From Segniliparus rotundus DSM 44985 (GTDB lineage: Bacteria > Actinomycetota > Actinomycetes > Mycobacteriales > Mycobacteriaceae), in the NCBI RefSeq assembly GCF_000092825.1, contig NC_014168.1, forward strand, positions 2,719,946-2,783,945: a stretch of 64,000 nucleotides of DNA. The letters run 5' to 3'. The stretch's first letter is position 1. Every line of letters begins with the position of its first letter. The translations under genes were made by a program, and so were the position numbers. Below the pieces are notes generated by a model. It did no database searches. It saw only the letters and a program-made list of their open reading frames with translations, and was not told where the DNA came from. Positions 47,324-55,935 of the stretch are shown here, one piece after another.

Positions 47324-48964
47324 TTGAGCAAGTTCACGACGGAGATGTTCGCCAACGCCGCCGCCTCCCCACGAGGCTTGATCACCGGCGACCCGGACGC
47401 CCCGCTGTTCCAAACATGGGGCGAAGTGCATTCCATCGCGCGGCGCATCGCGGGCGGCCTCGCCGAGGCCGGGGTCAAGCCCGGAGACTCGGTCGGCATC
47501 CTCGCGGGCATGCCCGTGGACATCGGCCCCCTGGTGCAGGGCGTGTGGATCCGAGGGGCCTCCCTCACCATGCTCCACCAGCCCACCCCTCGCACCGACC
47601 TCGCGCTCTGGGCCGAGGACACCCTGCGGGTCGTGCAGATGATCCACGCCGACGTGGTCGTCGTCGGCGATCCGTTCGGACCCGCCGTGGAGGTGCTGCG
47701 CCAGCACGGCATCCGCGTGGCGCTCATCGACGACCTGCGCAAAGGCCCGAGCATCAGCCCGGTCGACATGGGCGAGCGGGACGTGGCCTTGCAGCAGCTG
47801 ACCTCAGGCTCCACCGGCATCCCCAAGGCCGTCGTCATCACGCACGAGAACCTGTACTACTGCGCGCACGCCCAGCACGACGGTTTGAGCTTCGACGTGG
47901 AGACCGACGTGACGATCTCCTGGCTGCCGCTCTTCCACGACATGGGCATGATCGGCTACCTCGCCACCCCGATGATCCTGGGCGGCCAAGCAGTGCATAT
48001 CACCCCGATAGACTTTTTGCGCTCCCCGCTCCTGTGGGCCGAGCTCATCGGCAAGTACAAGGGCACGGTGACCGCCGCGCCGAATTTCGCGTACTCCCTG
48101 CTCGCCCGAAGGCTGAGCCAGGCCCCGGACGGCGCGGTCGACCTTTCCAGCATGAAATACATGATGAACGGGGCGGAGCCCGTCTCGCCGGACACCATGG
48201 AGGCCATCATTGAGGCGGGAGCCCGCTTCGGCCTCAAGCCGGAAGCGGTCGCGCCGTGCTACGGCATGGCCGAGACCACCCTCGCCGTCTCCCTCCCGAC
48301 TCGAGGCACGGGGCTTCGGGAAGAGATCGTCGACGCCGACCTGCTCGAGCTCATGGGCCGCGCCGTGCCGACGACGAAAGGCAATGTGCGCCGTTTGGCG
48401 ACCCTCGGCAAAGTGGTCGACCCGTTGGAGATCAAAGTGGTCGACAACGAGGGACGCGCCATCGGGCCCCGTCAGGTCGGGGTGATCAACTTGCGCGGCA
48501 AGGTCGTCTCCCCCGGCTATGTCACCGTCGAAGGCCCCGCGCCGATGACCGACGCGGAGGGCTGGCTCGACACCGGCGACCTCGGTTACCTCACCGAGGA
48601 CGGCGAAGTCGTCGTGTGCGGCCGCGTGAAAGATGTGATCATCATGGGCGGGCGCAACATCTACCCCACCGACATCGAGCGCGCGGCGTGCGGCGTGTCC
48701 GGAGTCCGCGCGGGCAACGCGGTGGCCGTGCGGCTGGACGCGGGCGAACTGCGCGAATCCTTCGCAGTGGTGGTCGAGAGCAAGTTCCACGAAGATGAAG
48801 ACGAGTGCGAGCGCATCAAACACGACATCGTGCACGCCGTCTTCTCCGAGGTCGGGGTCCGGCCCCGCAAGGTTGTCGTGCTCGGCCCCGGAACCTTGCC
48901 GAAGACCTCCTCCGGCAAGCTCAAGCGCGCCGGTTCGGCAGCATTGCTCACCTCGGCGGTCTGA
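47324..48964 (+). CDS. Fatty-acyl-AMP ligase (FadD/FAAL)
   Basis: A 546-residue adenylate-forming enzyme starting at TTG 47324, with CGAGGAGCC upstream. Motifs: [20 protein letters not shown] (P-loop), [46 protein letters not shown] and the C-terminal lysine in [23 protein letters not shown] is the FAAL/FACL pattern that, in mycobacteria, activates fatty acids as acyl-adenylates for polyketide synthases. No PKS is adjacent. With the PapA-like and MmpL genes it suggests synthesis and export of an acylated envelope lipid. Confidence 0.9.
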   Translation: MSKFTTEMFANAAASPRGLITGDPDAPLFQTWGEVHSIARRIAGGLAEAGVKPGDSVGILAGMPVDIGPLVQGVWIRGASLTMLHQPTPRTDLALWAEDTLRVVQMIHADVVVVGDPFGPAVEVLRQHGIRVALIDDLRKGPSISPVDMGERDVALQQLTSGSTGIPKAVVITHENLYYCAHAQHDGLSFDVETDVTISWLPLFHDMGMIGYLATPMILGGQAVHITPIDFLRSPLLWAELIGKYKGTVTAAPNFAYSLLARRLSQAPDGAVDLSSMKYMMNGAEPVSPDTMEAIIEAGARFGLKPEAVAPCYGMAETTLAVSLPTRGTGLREEIVDADLLELMGRAVPTTKGNVRRLATLGKVVDPLEIKVVDNEGRAIGPRQVGVINLRGKVVSPGYVTVEGPAPMTDAEGWLDTGDLGYLTEDGEVVVCGRVKDVIIMGGRNIYPTDIERAACGVSGVRAGNAVAVRLDAGELRESFAVVVESKFHEDEDECERIKHDIVHAVFSEVGVRPRKVVVLGPGTLPKTSSGKLKRAGSAALLTSAV

Positions 48965-49317
48965 CGCGCCGCTCGGACGAAGGCAGCCGTCTGGGCATTC
49001 GCGCAGGGGGCCATACTGCGCGAAAAGACATGATTCCGATCACGGAAAGAATCTTTCGACAACCCAGAAAAGCGCGCAGACGAGCGAAAACCCCTTGTCT
49101 GCGCCGCTGGGGCCGAACCCAATCCGGCGCACGTCCGCAGCGTCGGACACAAAGATAGAAATTTACTTGATAGTATGCAACCATTGCTTGGGAAATACTG
49201 GACAACCCCCTGAGAGTCCCCTGAGAGTCAGTCAGAACGGAGTTCCTGAAATGTGCGCGGTGCAAGCGGCCGCCTGCCGAGTCGCAGGCGTGAACAAACA
49301 AAAGAGGTCGTGAAGCT
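48965..49317 (+). other. Intergenic region before mmpS with an 11-bp tandem repeat
   Basis: This 353-base spacer has no convincing gene. Its second half is AT-rich (around 49150-49205, with TTGATAGTATGCAA), the likely mmpS promoter. CCCCTGAGAGT occurs twice in exact tandem at 49207-49228. I see no IdeR-type box, although mycobacterial mmpS4/mmpL4 are iron-regulated. Confidence 0.5.
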
Positions 49318-49740
49318 GTGAAAATCATGGGAAAGATTTGGCTCCCGCTCATCATCGTGTCTGTCGTTATTTTGGCCAGTTTCGCGGTGTACCGCATCCA
49401 CGGCATTTTCGGCTCGGAGAGCGTCCAGGCCAAGGAGATCAAAGACAACACCGACCCTGTGCTCCCCAAGGAAGTGACCTACACGATCACCGGACCGGCC
49501 GGGACCCACGGCGAAGTCAACTACGTCGACGACCGCACCACCCCGCACAAAGCGCAGTTCACCTCGTTGCCGTGGACGCTCACCGTCACCACCAAGCTCA
49601 ACTCGATGTTCGCGCAAGTCGTCGCCCAGGGCGACAGCGACCATATCGGCTGCCAAATCGTCGTCAACGGCGAAGAACGCGACCACGAAACCGTGAGCGG
49701 CTACCATTCCAACGTCTTCTGCCTGGTGAAATCTGCATGA
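49318..49740 (+). CDS. mmpS: MmpS-family membrane protein
   Basis: A 140-residue MmpS protein, accessory to MmpL. One membrane helix near the N-terminus (WLPLIIVSVVILASFAVYRI) is followed by the extracytoplasmic beta-sandwich domain: KEVTYTITGPAGTHGEVNYV, SLPWTLTVTTKLNSMFAQVV, and the paired cysteines in GCQIVVNGE and VFCLVKSA. The start is GTG 49318. It precedes mmpL by 106 bases, the arrangement of mmpS4-mmpL4 and mmpS5-mmpL5, where the pair exports siderophores. Confidence 0.92.
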   Translation: MKIMGKIWLPLIIVSVVILASFAVYRIHGIFGSESVQAKEIKDNTDPVLPKEVTYTITGPAGTHGEVNYVDDRTTPHKAQFTSLPWTLTVTTKLNSMFAQVVAQGDSDHIGCQIVVNGEERDHETVSGYHSNVFCLVKSA

Positions 49741-49846
49741 GCGCGACGATTCCCCCACTGGCGCGTATCTGTGGGAGCCGCGCCCAGCATCCGTCCACGA
49801 GCACAACGAAGCCCCGCAACGGCAGGGCGATGAGGAGCACCGCCGC

Positions 49847-52768
49847 ATGAGCACCCCGAACGCCCCCCACGCGCCCGTCCAGCGTTCCCGCATCGCGCGA
49901 GCCCTGCGCCACTCGGCGCCCTTGGTGGTCATCCTCTGGCTGGTGGGCATCGTCCTGCTGAACATCTTCGTGCCGCAGCTCGAAGCGGTCGGCAAAGAGA
50001 ACTCCGTCTCGCTGGCCTCGAAGAACGCGCCGTCCTACAAAGCCATCAAACGGCAAGGCGAGCTCTTCCACCAATTCGACTCGGACAGCATCGCCATGGT
50101 GCTTTTGGAGGACGAAAAGAAACCGCTCGGCGACGACGCGCGCCAGTACTACGCCAAGATGGTGCAACGCCTGCAAAAGGACACCAAGCACGTCGAGCAC
50201 GTCCAAGACTTCTGGGGGGCCCGCACCACTGCGGGCGGCGTGCAAAGCACGGACGGGAAAGCCGCCTACGTCCAGGTGAACCTCGTCGGCGACCAGGGCA
50301 CCAACGAAGGCAAAGAGTCCGTGCAGTCGGTGAGCAACATCGTCAACAACCTGGTCGACTGCAAACCTGAGGGAGTCGACTGCAAACACGGCCCCAAAGC
50401 GGACGACCCTCCGCCTGGGGTGAAAGTCTATGTCACCGGCCAAGCCCCGCTGACCATGGACATGAACGACGCCGGCGACAAGAGCATGATCAAGATGACG
50501 CTCATCACCCTCGGGGTCATCGTCGTCATGCTGCTCGCGATCTACCGCTCCATTTTCACGACGCTGCTCATCTTCTTGACGGTCATCATGGAGCTCAGCG
50601 CCGCGCGCGGTGTGGTCGCCTTCCTCGGCCACACCCATATCATCGGCCTGTCGACCTTCGCGACGAACCTGCTGGTCGCCCTCGCCATCGCTGCGGGCAC
50701 CGACTACGCGATCTTCTTCGTCGGCCGCTACCACGAGGCACGGGGCGAAGGGGAAGACCGGATCAGCGCGTTCTTCACCACGTACCACAGCGTCTCGCAT
50801 GTGGTCCTCGGGTCGGGCCTGACCATCGCGGGCGCGACATACTGCTTGAGCTTCACGAACCTCCCCTATTTCCAATCGCTCGCCGTGCCGTGCGCCATCG
50901 GCATGCTGGTCGTGGTCGCCGCCGCGATGACGCTCATGCCGGCCGTGCTCCTCATGGCCACCAAGATCGGGCTCATGGAGTCCAAGAGCAAGAACGCCGG
51001 GCAGTCTCGGACTTGGCGCCGGATCGGCACCGCCATCGCACGCTGGCCAGGGCCGATCCTGGTGGTCACGATTTTCGTCGCCCTCATCGGTCTGAGCATC
51101 CTGCCGTCCTACCGGGTGAACTACAACGACCGGGACTACATTCCCGCAACGCTGCCGTCCAAGATCGGCTTCCTCGCCTCCGACAAGCATTTCTCCAAGG
51201 CCCGGATGAACCCCGACATCATGCTCATCGAGACGGACCAAAACCTGGCCACGCCCGCGAACATGCTCGTGCTGGACCGCATCGCGAAGAACGTGATCCG
51301 CATCGACTCCATCGGCAAGGTGCAGAGCATCACCAGGCCGCTGGGGGCTCCTATCGACCACAGCTCCATCCCGTTCCAGGTCGGAGCCGGATCGACGCCG
51401 ATGCGCCTGAACATGGACTACCTCAAGTCGAGCATGCGGGACATGAAGAAGATGGCGACCGAGGACCTCGGCACCATGATCTCCACCCTGGAGCAGATGT
51501 ACGCCGTCACCAAAGAGCTCACCGAGGTCACGCACCACATGACCAGCGACACGGCGGAGATGGTCAAAGTCACCTCCCAAATGCGGGACAGCATGAGCTA
51601 CCTGGACGACTACATGCGCCCGTTCCGCAACTACTTCTATTGGGAGACGAACTGCTGGGAGCTCCCCTGGTGCTGGGCGGGCCGGTCGCTGTTCGACGCG
51701 CTCGACGGCATCGACAGGCTCACCGACCAGATCGGCACGATGTACGGCGACATCCAGCACATGGACACGGTCATGCCGAAAATGCTGGCGCTGATCCCGC
51801 CGATGATCGACGTGTCCAAGAGCATGCAGCACACCATGCTGAGCATGTACAGCACCATGAACAGCATGATCGAACAGATGGACCGGAGCACGGACACCAG
51901 CTACATCATGGGCCAGGCCTTCGACCAGGCGAAGAACGACGACTTCTTCTACCTGCCCCCGGAGGCGTTCCAAAACGACGACTTCAAGACGGGCCTGCGG
52001 CTCATGCTCTCCCCGGACCAGAAGTCCGCGCAGATGATTGTCACCCATCAGGGCGACCCTGCGGGAGCCGAAGCGTTGGCCACCACCGCGACCGAGCTCA
52101 AGGCGGCGAAACAGGCCGTGAAAGGCACGCCGCTCGAAGACGCCAAAATTTACCTCGGCGGCACGGCCGCGACGTATCACGACATCGGCGAACAGGTCAA
52201 ATACGACCTCATGATCGCTGTCATCTCCGCGATGAGCCTGATCTTCCTCATCATGCTCATCATCACGCGGAGCATCGTGGCAGCCTTCACCATCGTCGGC
52301 ACCATCGCGATCTCGCTCGGCTCCTCCTTCGGGCTTTCCGTGCTCATCTGGCAGCACCTGCTGCACCTGCAGCTGCACTGGTTCGTGATGCCCTTCACCG
52401 TGATCATCCTGTTGGCAGTGGGGTCGGACTACAACCTGCTGCTCGTGTCCCGTATGAAAGAGGAGCTGCACGGCGGTTTGAAGACCGGCATGATCCGGGC
52501 CATCGGCGGTTCCGGCGGGGTCGTCACCTCCGCAGGCGTGGTGTTCGCGTTCACCATGGGCTCCATGATCACCAGCGACCTGATCGCCATCGGGCAATGC
52601 GGCACGTCGATCTGCCTGGGCCTGCTGTTCGACACCTTCATCGTCCGAGGGTTCATGACGCCGTCGATCGCGTCCCTGCTCGGCCGTTGGTTCTGGTGGC
52701 CGATGGTGGTTCGCAAGCACGCCACCCCGCTACCGCCCACGCACACACCCGCCGCGGCGGCGCACTAG
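49847..52768 (+). CDS. mmpL: MmpL-family RND lipid/siderophore exporter
   Basis: A 973-residue RND transporter with about 12 membrane helices: one N-terminal (VVILWLVGIVLLNIFV), then two bundles. The proton-relay motifs GTDYAIFFVGRYHE and GSDYNLLLVSRMKEE mark the two halves. Between them, about residues 530-700, is a Met/Asp-rich coiled-coil insert with FYWETNCWELPWCW followed by AGRSLFDALDGID, the pattern of MmpL4/MmpL5-type proteins rather than MmpL3. ATG 49847 follows GAGGAG. Probable cargo: an acylated lipid or a mycobactin-like siderophore. A long hairpin ends the operon. Confidence 0.93.
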   Translation: MSTPNAPHAPVQRSRIARALRHSAPLVVILWLVGIVLLNIFVPQLEAVGKENSVSLASKNAPSYKAIKRQGELFHQFDSDSIAMVLLEDEKKPLGDDARQYYAKMVQRLQKDTKHVEHVQDFWGARTTAGGVQSTDGKAAYVQVNLVGDQGTNEGKESVQSVSNIVNNLVDCKPEGVDCKHGPKADDPPPGVKVYVTGQAPLTMDMNDAGDKSMIKMTLITLGVIVVMLLAIYRSIFTTLLIFLTVIMELSAARGVVAFLGHTHIIGLSTFATNLLVALAIAAGTDYAIFFVGRYHEARGEGEDRISAFFTTYHSVSHVVLGSGLTIAGATYCLSFTNLPYFQSLAVPCAIGMLVVVAAAMTLMPAVLLMATKIGLMESKSKNAGQSRTWRRIGTAIARWPGPILVVTIFVALIGLSILPSYRVNYNDRDYIPATLPSKIGFLASDKHFSKARMNPDIMLIETDQNLATPANMLVLDRIAKNVIRIDSIGKVQSITRPLGAPIDHSSIPFQVGAGSTPMRLNMDYLKSSMRDMKKMATEDLGTMISTLEQMYAVTKELTEVTHHMTSDTAEMVKVTSQMRDSMSYLDDYMRPFRNYFYWETNCWELPWCWAGRSLFDALDGIDRLTDQIGTMYGDIQHMDTVMPKMLALIPPMIDVSKSMQHTMLSMYSTMNSMIEQMDRSTDTSYIMGQAFDQAKNDDFFYLPPEAFQNDDFKTGLRLMLSPDQKSAQMIVTHQGDPAGAEALATTATELKAAKQAVKGTPLEDAKIYLGGTAATYHDIGEQVKYDLMIAVISAMSLIFLIMLIITRSIVAAFTIVGTIAISLGSSFGLSVLIWQHLLHLQLHWFVMPFTVIILLAVGSDYNLLLVSRMKEELHGGLKTGMIRAIGGSGGVVTSAGVVFAFTMGSMITSDLIAIGQCGTSICLGLLFDTFIVRGFMTPSIASLLGRWFWWPMVVRKHATPLPPTHTPAAAAH

Positions 52769-52780
52769 CACCGCACGCGC

Positions 52781-52829
52781 AGAAACGTCTGTGGCGGGCC
52801 GAGACACTCGGCCCGCCACAGACGTTTCT
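52781..52829 (+). terminator. Terminator after mmpL (23-bp perfect stem)
   Basis: Arms 52781-52803 and 52807-52829 are exact reverse complements around an ACA loop, 12 bases past the mmpL stop. The right arm ends ACGTTTCT, giving a short T-rich exit. It faces the minus-strand aminotransferase, so it may act in both directions. Confidence 0.75.
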
Positions 52830-52841
52830 CGCAACAGGCGT

Positions 52842-52905
52842 TCATGCGGACTTCGCGACATCCGCGACCAACCCCAGCACATATCGATCTCGCTGTGCGT
52901 GTTGC
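52842..52905 (-). pseudogene. Decayed copy of the aminotransferase 3' end
   Basis: Bases 52855-52904 repeat 52970-53020, the 3' end of the adjacent class V aminotransferase gene, with three substitutions and a 1-base deletion. Read on the minus strand it encodes an alternative tail LVADVAKSA and a stop (TGA at 52842-52844) where the intact gene ends LVADVASGLKS. The differing tail suggests that a second, paralogous gene once stood here and was lost by deletion between the copies, leaving only its last codons. Confidence 0.65.
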
Positions 52906-52950
52906 AGAGCCAGCCGGGACACTGCGCCCTCGTGCCTCGGGCTGCGCGTC

Positions 52951-54141
52951 CTACGACTTCAACCCGGAAGCGACGTCCGCGACCAACTCCAGCACATCAT
53001 CGATCTCGCTGTCCGTGTTGAAGTAGTGCGGCGAAAGCCGCACCACCGCGGACAGGCCCTTGGCGGCCATGTCGTGCTGCGCGGAAGTGCGACGGGAGAA
53101 GTGGCAGGACACCGAATGCCCGGCGAGCTCGGCGACGACGCTGTCCACGGCCTTGTCCGCAAGGGTGAAGGTGACGATGCCGGACAACTCGTCCCCCAAG
53201 TCCCACACCTGCGCGCCAGGGATCTGCGCAAGGCCCGCCCGCAGCCGCCGCGCGTTCGCCCGCAGCGTCGCGCTGGCCTCTTCGACGCCGACGCCCAGGA
53301 GGTAGTCCACCGCCGCGCCGAGCCCGAGGAAACCGGCGATATTGCCCTCCCACTGCTCGAACCGGCTCGCGTCGTTCGCCACCTCGTAACCGTCGGGGCT
53401 GGTCCACGCTGTGGTGGATGTGCCGAGCACACGGGGCTCCAGACCCGCCGTCGTCTTCGGATTGACATACAGGAACCCTGTCCCGCGCGGGCCGCGCAAC
53501 CATTTGCGCCCCGTGGAGGACAGCGCGTCGACACCGGACTCGGCGACGTTCACCGGCAGCTGGCCCACCGACTGACAGGCGTCGTGCAGGACCAAAGCGC
53601 CATGCTGGTGGGCCAGCTCCACCACGTCGCGCACCGGGTTGATGAGCCCGCTGTTCGTCGGAACCTCGACCAGCGAGACCAGGCGCACCCGGTCGTCCAA
53701 CATCGCCGCCAACGCGTCGAGGTCCACCCTGCCGAACTCGTCGGACGGGATGACCTCGACGCTCACCCCATGTGTTTTGTGCGCTTTGAGCGCGTTGACG
53801 GCGTTGCTGGGGTAGTCGGCGCGACAGGTGAGGATGCGCTCCCCCGGTTGGAAAGGCACCGCGGAGAAGAACTCGTTCCACGCCCTGCCCGCAGAGTCCA
53901 GGAGCGCGATGTCGTTCGGGGCGCAACCGATCAATTCCGCAATCGACTGCTTCACGCCCGCGAACCGATCCCCTGCCATCTCCGCTGCGCGATACCCACC
54001 GACCTGGGCTTCGAGCCGCAAATGGCTGATCACGGCGTCGAGCACCGGCAACGGCGGCAACGAGGAGCCTGCGCTGTCGAAGAAGAGCGTGCCCATCACG
54101 CCAGGGGTGTCCGCGCGGATGCGATCGAGGTCGAAAGGCAT
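52951..54141 (-). CDS. Class V PLP-dependent aminotransferase / lyase
   Basis: A 396-residue PLP enzyme of the cysteine desulfurase/isopenicillin-N-epimerase group. TLFFDSAGSSLPPLPVLDAV starts it; LVSLVEVPTNSGLINPV and HDACQSVGQLPVNV (PLP Asp and Gln) lead to the lysine in SSTGRKWLRGPRGTGFLYV. The stretch RLEAQVGGYRAAEMA resembles EgtE, the ergothioneine C-S lyase, but no other egt gene is nearby, so the substrate is open. ATG 54141 is a clean start. Confidence 0.82.
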   Translation of the reverse strand: MPFDLDRIRADTPGVMGTLFFDSAGSSLPPLPVLDAVISHLRLEAQVGGYRAAEMAGDRFAGVKQSIAELIGCAPNDIALLDSAGRAWNEFFSAVPFQPGERILTCRADYPSNAVNALKAHKTHGVSVEVIPSDEFGRVDLDALAAMLDDRVRLVSLVEVPTNSGLINPVRDVVELAHQHGALVLHDACQSVGQLPVNVAESGVDALSSTGRKWLRGPRGTGFLYVNPKTTAGLEPRVLGTSTTAWTSPDGYEVANDASRFEQWEGNIAGFLGLGAAVDYLLGVGVEEASATLRANARRLRAGLAQIPGAQVWDLGDELSGIVTFTLADKAVDSVVAELAGHSVSCHFSRRTSAQHDMAAKGLSAVVRLSPHYFNTDSEIDDVLELVADVASGLKS

Positions 54142-54272
54142 ACCGGCAGTCTAGCCCCGCGCGCAGTCCCGAGGTTGCCAGATCCTTGTCGAAACACGCC
54201 CTGTCGGAACACGGAAAAGCAATGCGCGGCGCGCCCGCTCAGGCGGGCATGCGCGGGGAAGCATCAGCGGGC

Positions 54273-55742
54273 TCAACGGGCAGGGTGCGCTGATCGGGCT
54301 TGGGAGGCCGCCGCGTCTTCGGAGTCCGCGTCGTGGGCCACAGGCTCCCAGCGGCCGATCACCAATGCGAGCGCCCCGATGGCCGGGGCAAGGGCGATGA
54401 CCCAGAAGACGCGTGTGGACAACGCTGCCGCGAGGAGCGGGAAAAGGAACAGCGTCACTGCCGTGGCGGCGCTGTCCGCGCCACGGCTGAAGCCGACGCC
54501 AGTGCCCCGGATACGGGTCGGGTAGCTGAGCGCGGCGAAAGTCATGAGATTGGCTCCGGGTCCGCTCGCCTGGGCGAAAAGGTACAGCCCGAGCATCGCC
54601 AGGGCGAGCGCGATGGCGGCAGTCCCCTTGGGCGCGCCGAGCAACGCCAGCACGAGGAAAGCAACAAGCTGCAGGGCGAACCCGGCCAATGTCATCCGCC
54701 AGGCGCCGAACCGGCGCGACCAGCCGATGCCCAACATGCCGCCGGTGAAGGCGAAACCAAGGTTCAAAACCAACGCGAAAAGGATCGTCGTGAGCTCCCC
54801 CTGGGACAGGAAGGCCGCAAGGATCACTGGGAGCCCGAAAGCGACCGAGTTGTAACCGAAATTCTGCGCGGTGTTCGCGACGAGGTTCTGCAGCGTCCGG
54901 CGCCGGTAAGGCGGTTGGAACAACTCCCGGTAGCGTTGGCCGGCGCTGGCGTGCTGCCTGTCCTGACGGGCGTCGGGGGCCACCCGCGCGTCCACGCCGT
55001 AGCTGCGCCGCAGGATCGCCGCCGCCCCGGCAAGGTCGCCTTGGCCCGCGGCCCAAGTCGGGGACTCGTCGATATAGCGTTTGCGCACCGCGATGATGGC
55101 GAGCGCGGGGACCGCGCCGAACCCGACCACATACCGCCAGGTGTGCTGATGCCAACCAGCTGGCAGGAACAAGTAGATCGCCAGAATGACGGCATAGCAG
55201 GCAGTCGTGGCCGCGTACCAGGCCGGGCACCAGGCGGCGGTGCGGTCCGATTTGCCGCCCCGCCCTTTCAGTCGGGAGAACTCGGCGAGGAACGCCATCG
55301 CGACCGGCAAATCCATGCCGACGCCGACTCCCATGAGAAAACGGAAGCCGATGAGCATCGCCGCGTTCACAGAGAGCGCGGCCCCGATGGCGGCCACGAC
55401 GAAAAAGACCATGTCTGCCATGAAGACCCGGTACCGGCCGATGCGGTCGACCAGCGCTCCGCCGAAGAACGACCCGACCAGCGCGCCGAGCGAGATCGCG
55501 CTGACCACCAAACCGAGCTGCGCCGATCCGATGTGGAACTGGTCGCGCACGGCCTCCTCGCCATAGGCGAGCGAGGTCAGATCATACGCGTCCAGGAAGA
55601 CGCCGCCCAACGCGAGCAGAACGATCACCCGCGCGTTCGCCGCCCGCGCCGCCCCTCGGTTCACAATGTCCGAGACATCCGCCGCGGACCGTATCCACAC
55701 GACGTCGTCGGACTGCTGAGACTTGTGCACTGCCGTTGTCAC
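54273..55742 (-). CDS. Major facilitator superfamily transporter
   Basis: A 489-residue transporter with 12 predicted helices. The leading region RVIVLLALGGVFLDAYDLTS and the loop GALVDRIGRYRVFMADM are MFS sugar/metabolite:H+ symporter signatures (G-x-x-x-D-R-x-G-R-R). The second half repeats the fold (LGIGWSRRFGAWRMTLAGF). The start is GTG 55742 with AAGGGAA upstream; the open frame continues upstream but without conservation. Substrate likely a sugar, aromatic acid or other small metabolite. It diverges from the alkA gene. Confidence 0.9.
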   Translation of the reverse strand: MTTAVHKSQQSDDVVWIRSAADVSDIVNRGAARAANARVIVLLALGGVFLDAYDLTSLAYGEEAVRDQFHIGSAQLGLVVSAISLGALVGSFFGGALVDRIGRYRVFMADMVFFVVAAIGAALSVNAAMLIGFRFLMGVGVGMDLPVAMAFLAEFSRLKGRGGKSDRTAAWCPAWYAATTACYAVILAIYLFLPAGWHQHTWRYVVGFGAVPALAIIAVRKRYIDESPTWAAGQGDLAGAAAILRRSYGVDARVAPDARQDRQHASAGQRYRELFQPPYRRRTLQNLVANTAQNFGYNSVAFGLPVILAAFLSQGELTTILFALVLNLGFAFTGGMLGIGWSRRFGAWRMTLAGFALQLVAFLVLALLGAPKGTAAIALALAMLGLYLFAQASGPGANLMTFAALSYPTRIRGTGVGFSRGADSAATAVTLFLFPLLAAALSTRVFWVIALAPAIGALALVIGRWEPVAHDADSEDAAASQARSAHPAR

Positions 55743-55935
55743 GGGTTCCCTTCTGACGGAAAACTTCTCGCTCTGACCGAGAATTCTTGGGCCACAAAAA
55801 GCGAAAGTGTAATGAAATGACTGCTCGGAGCACAGATCCATGCTCACCGTGCGTCGAATCCACGAATGGGCGCATGCGGACTGCGACGTCCGAAAACCGC
55901 TCGTCATCTCTGCGGCGCGATGGCAGAGTGGACGC

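Noticed and set aside
49664-52720. Long open frame (over 1000 codons) antisense to mmpL
   Set aside because: No recognisable protein features and His/Asp-rich composition; the sense frame is a clear MmpL.
50890-54525. Plus-strand open frame of over 1200 codons across mmpL and the aminotransferase
   Set aside because: It is an alternative frame of mmpL continuing antisense through the aminotransferase, with low-complexity Arg/His content.
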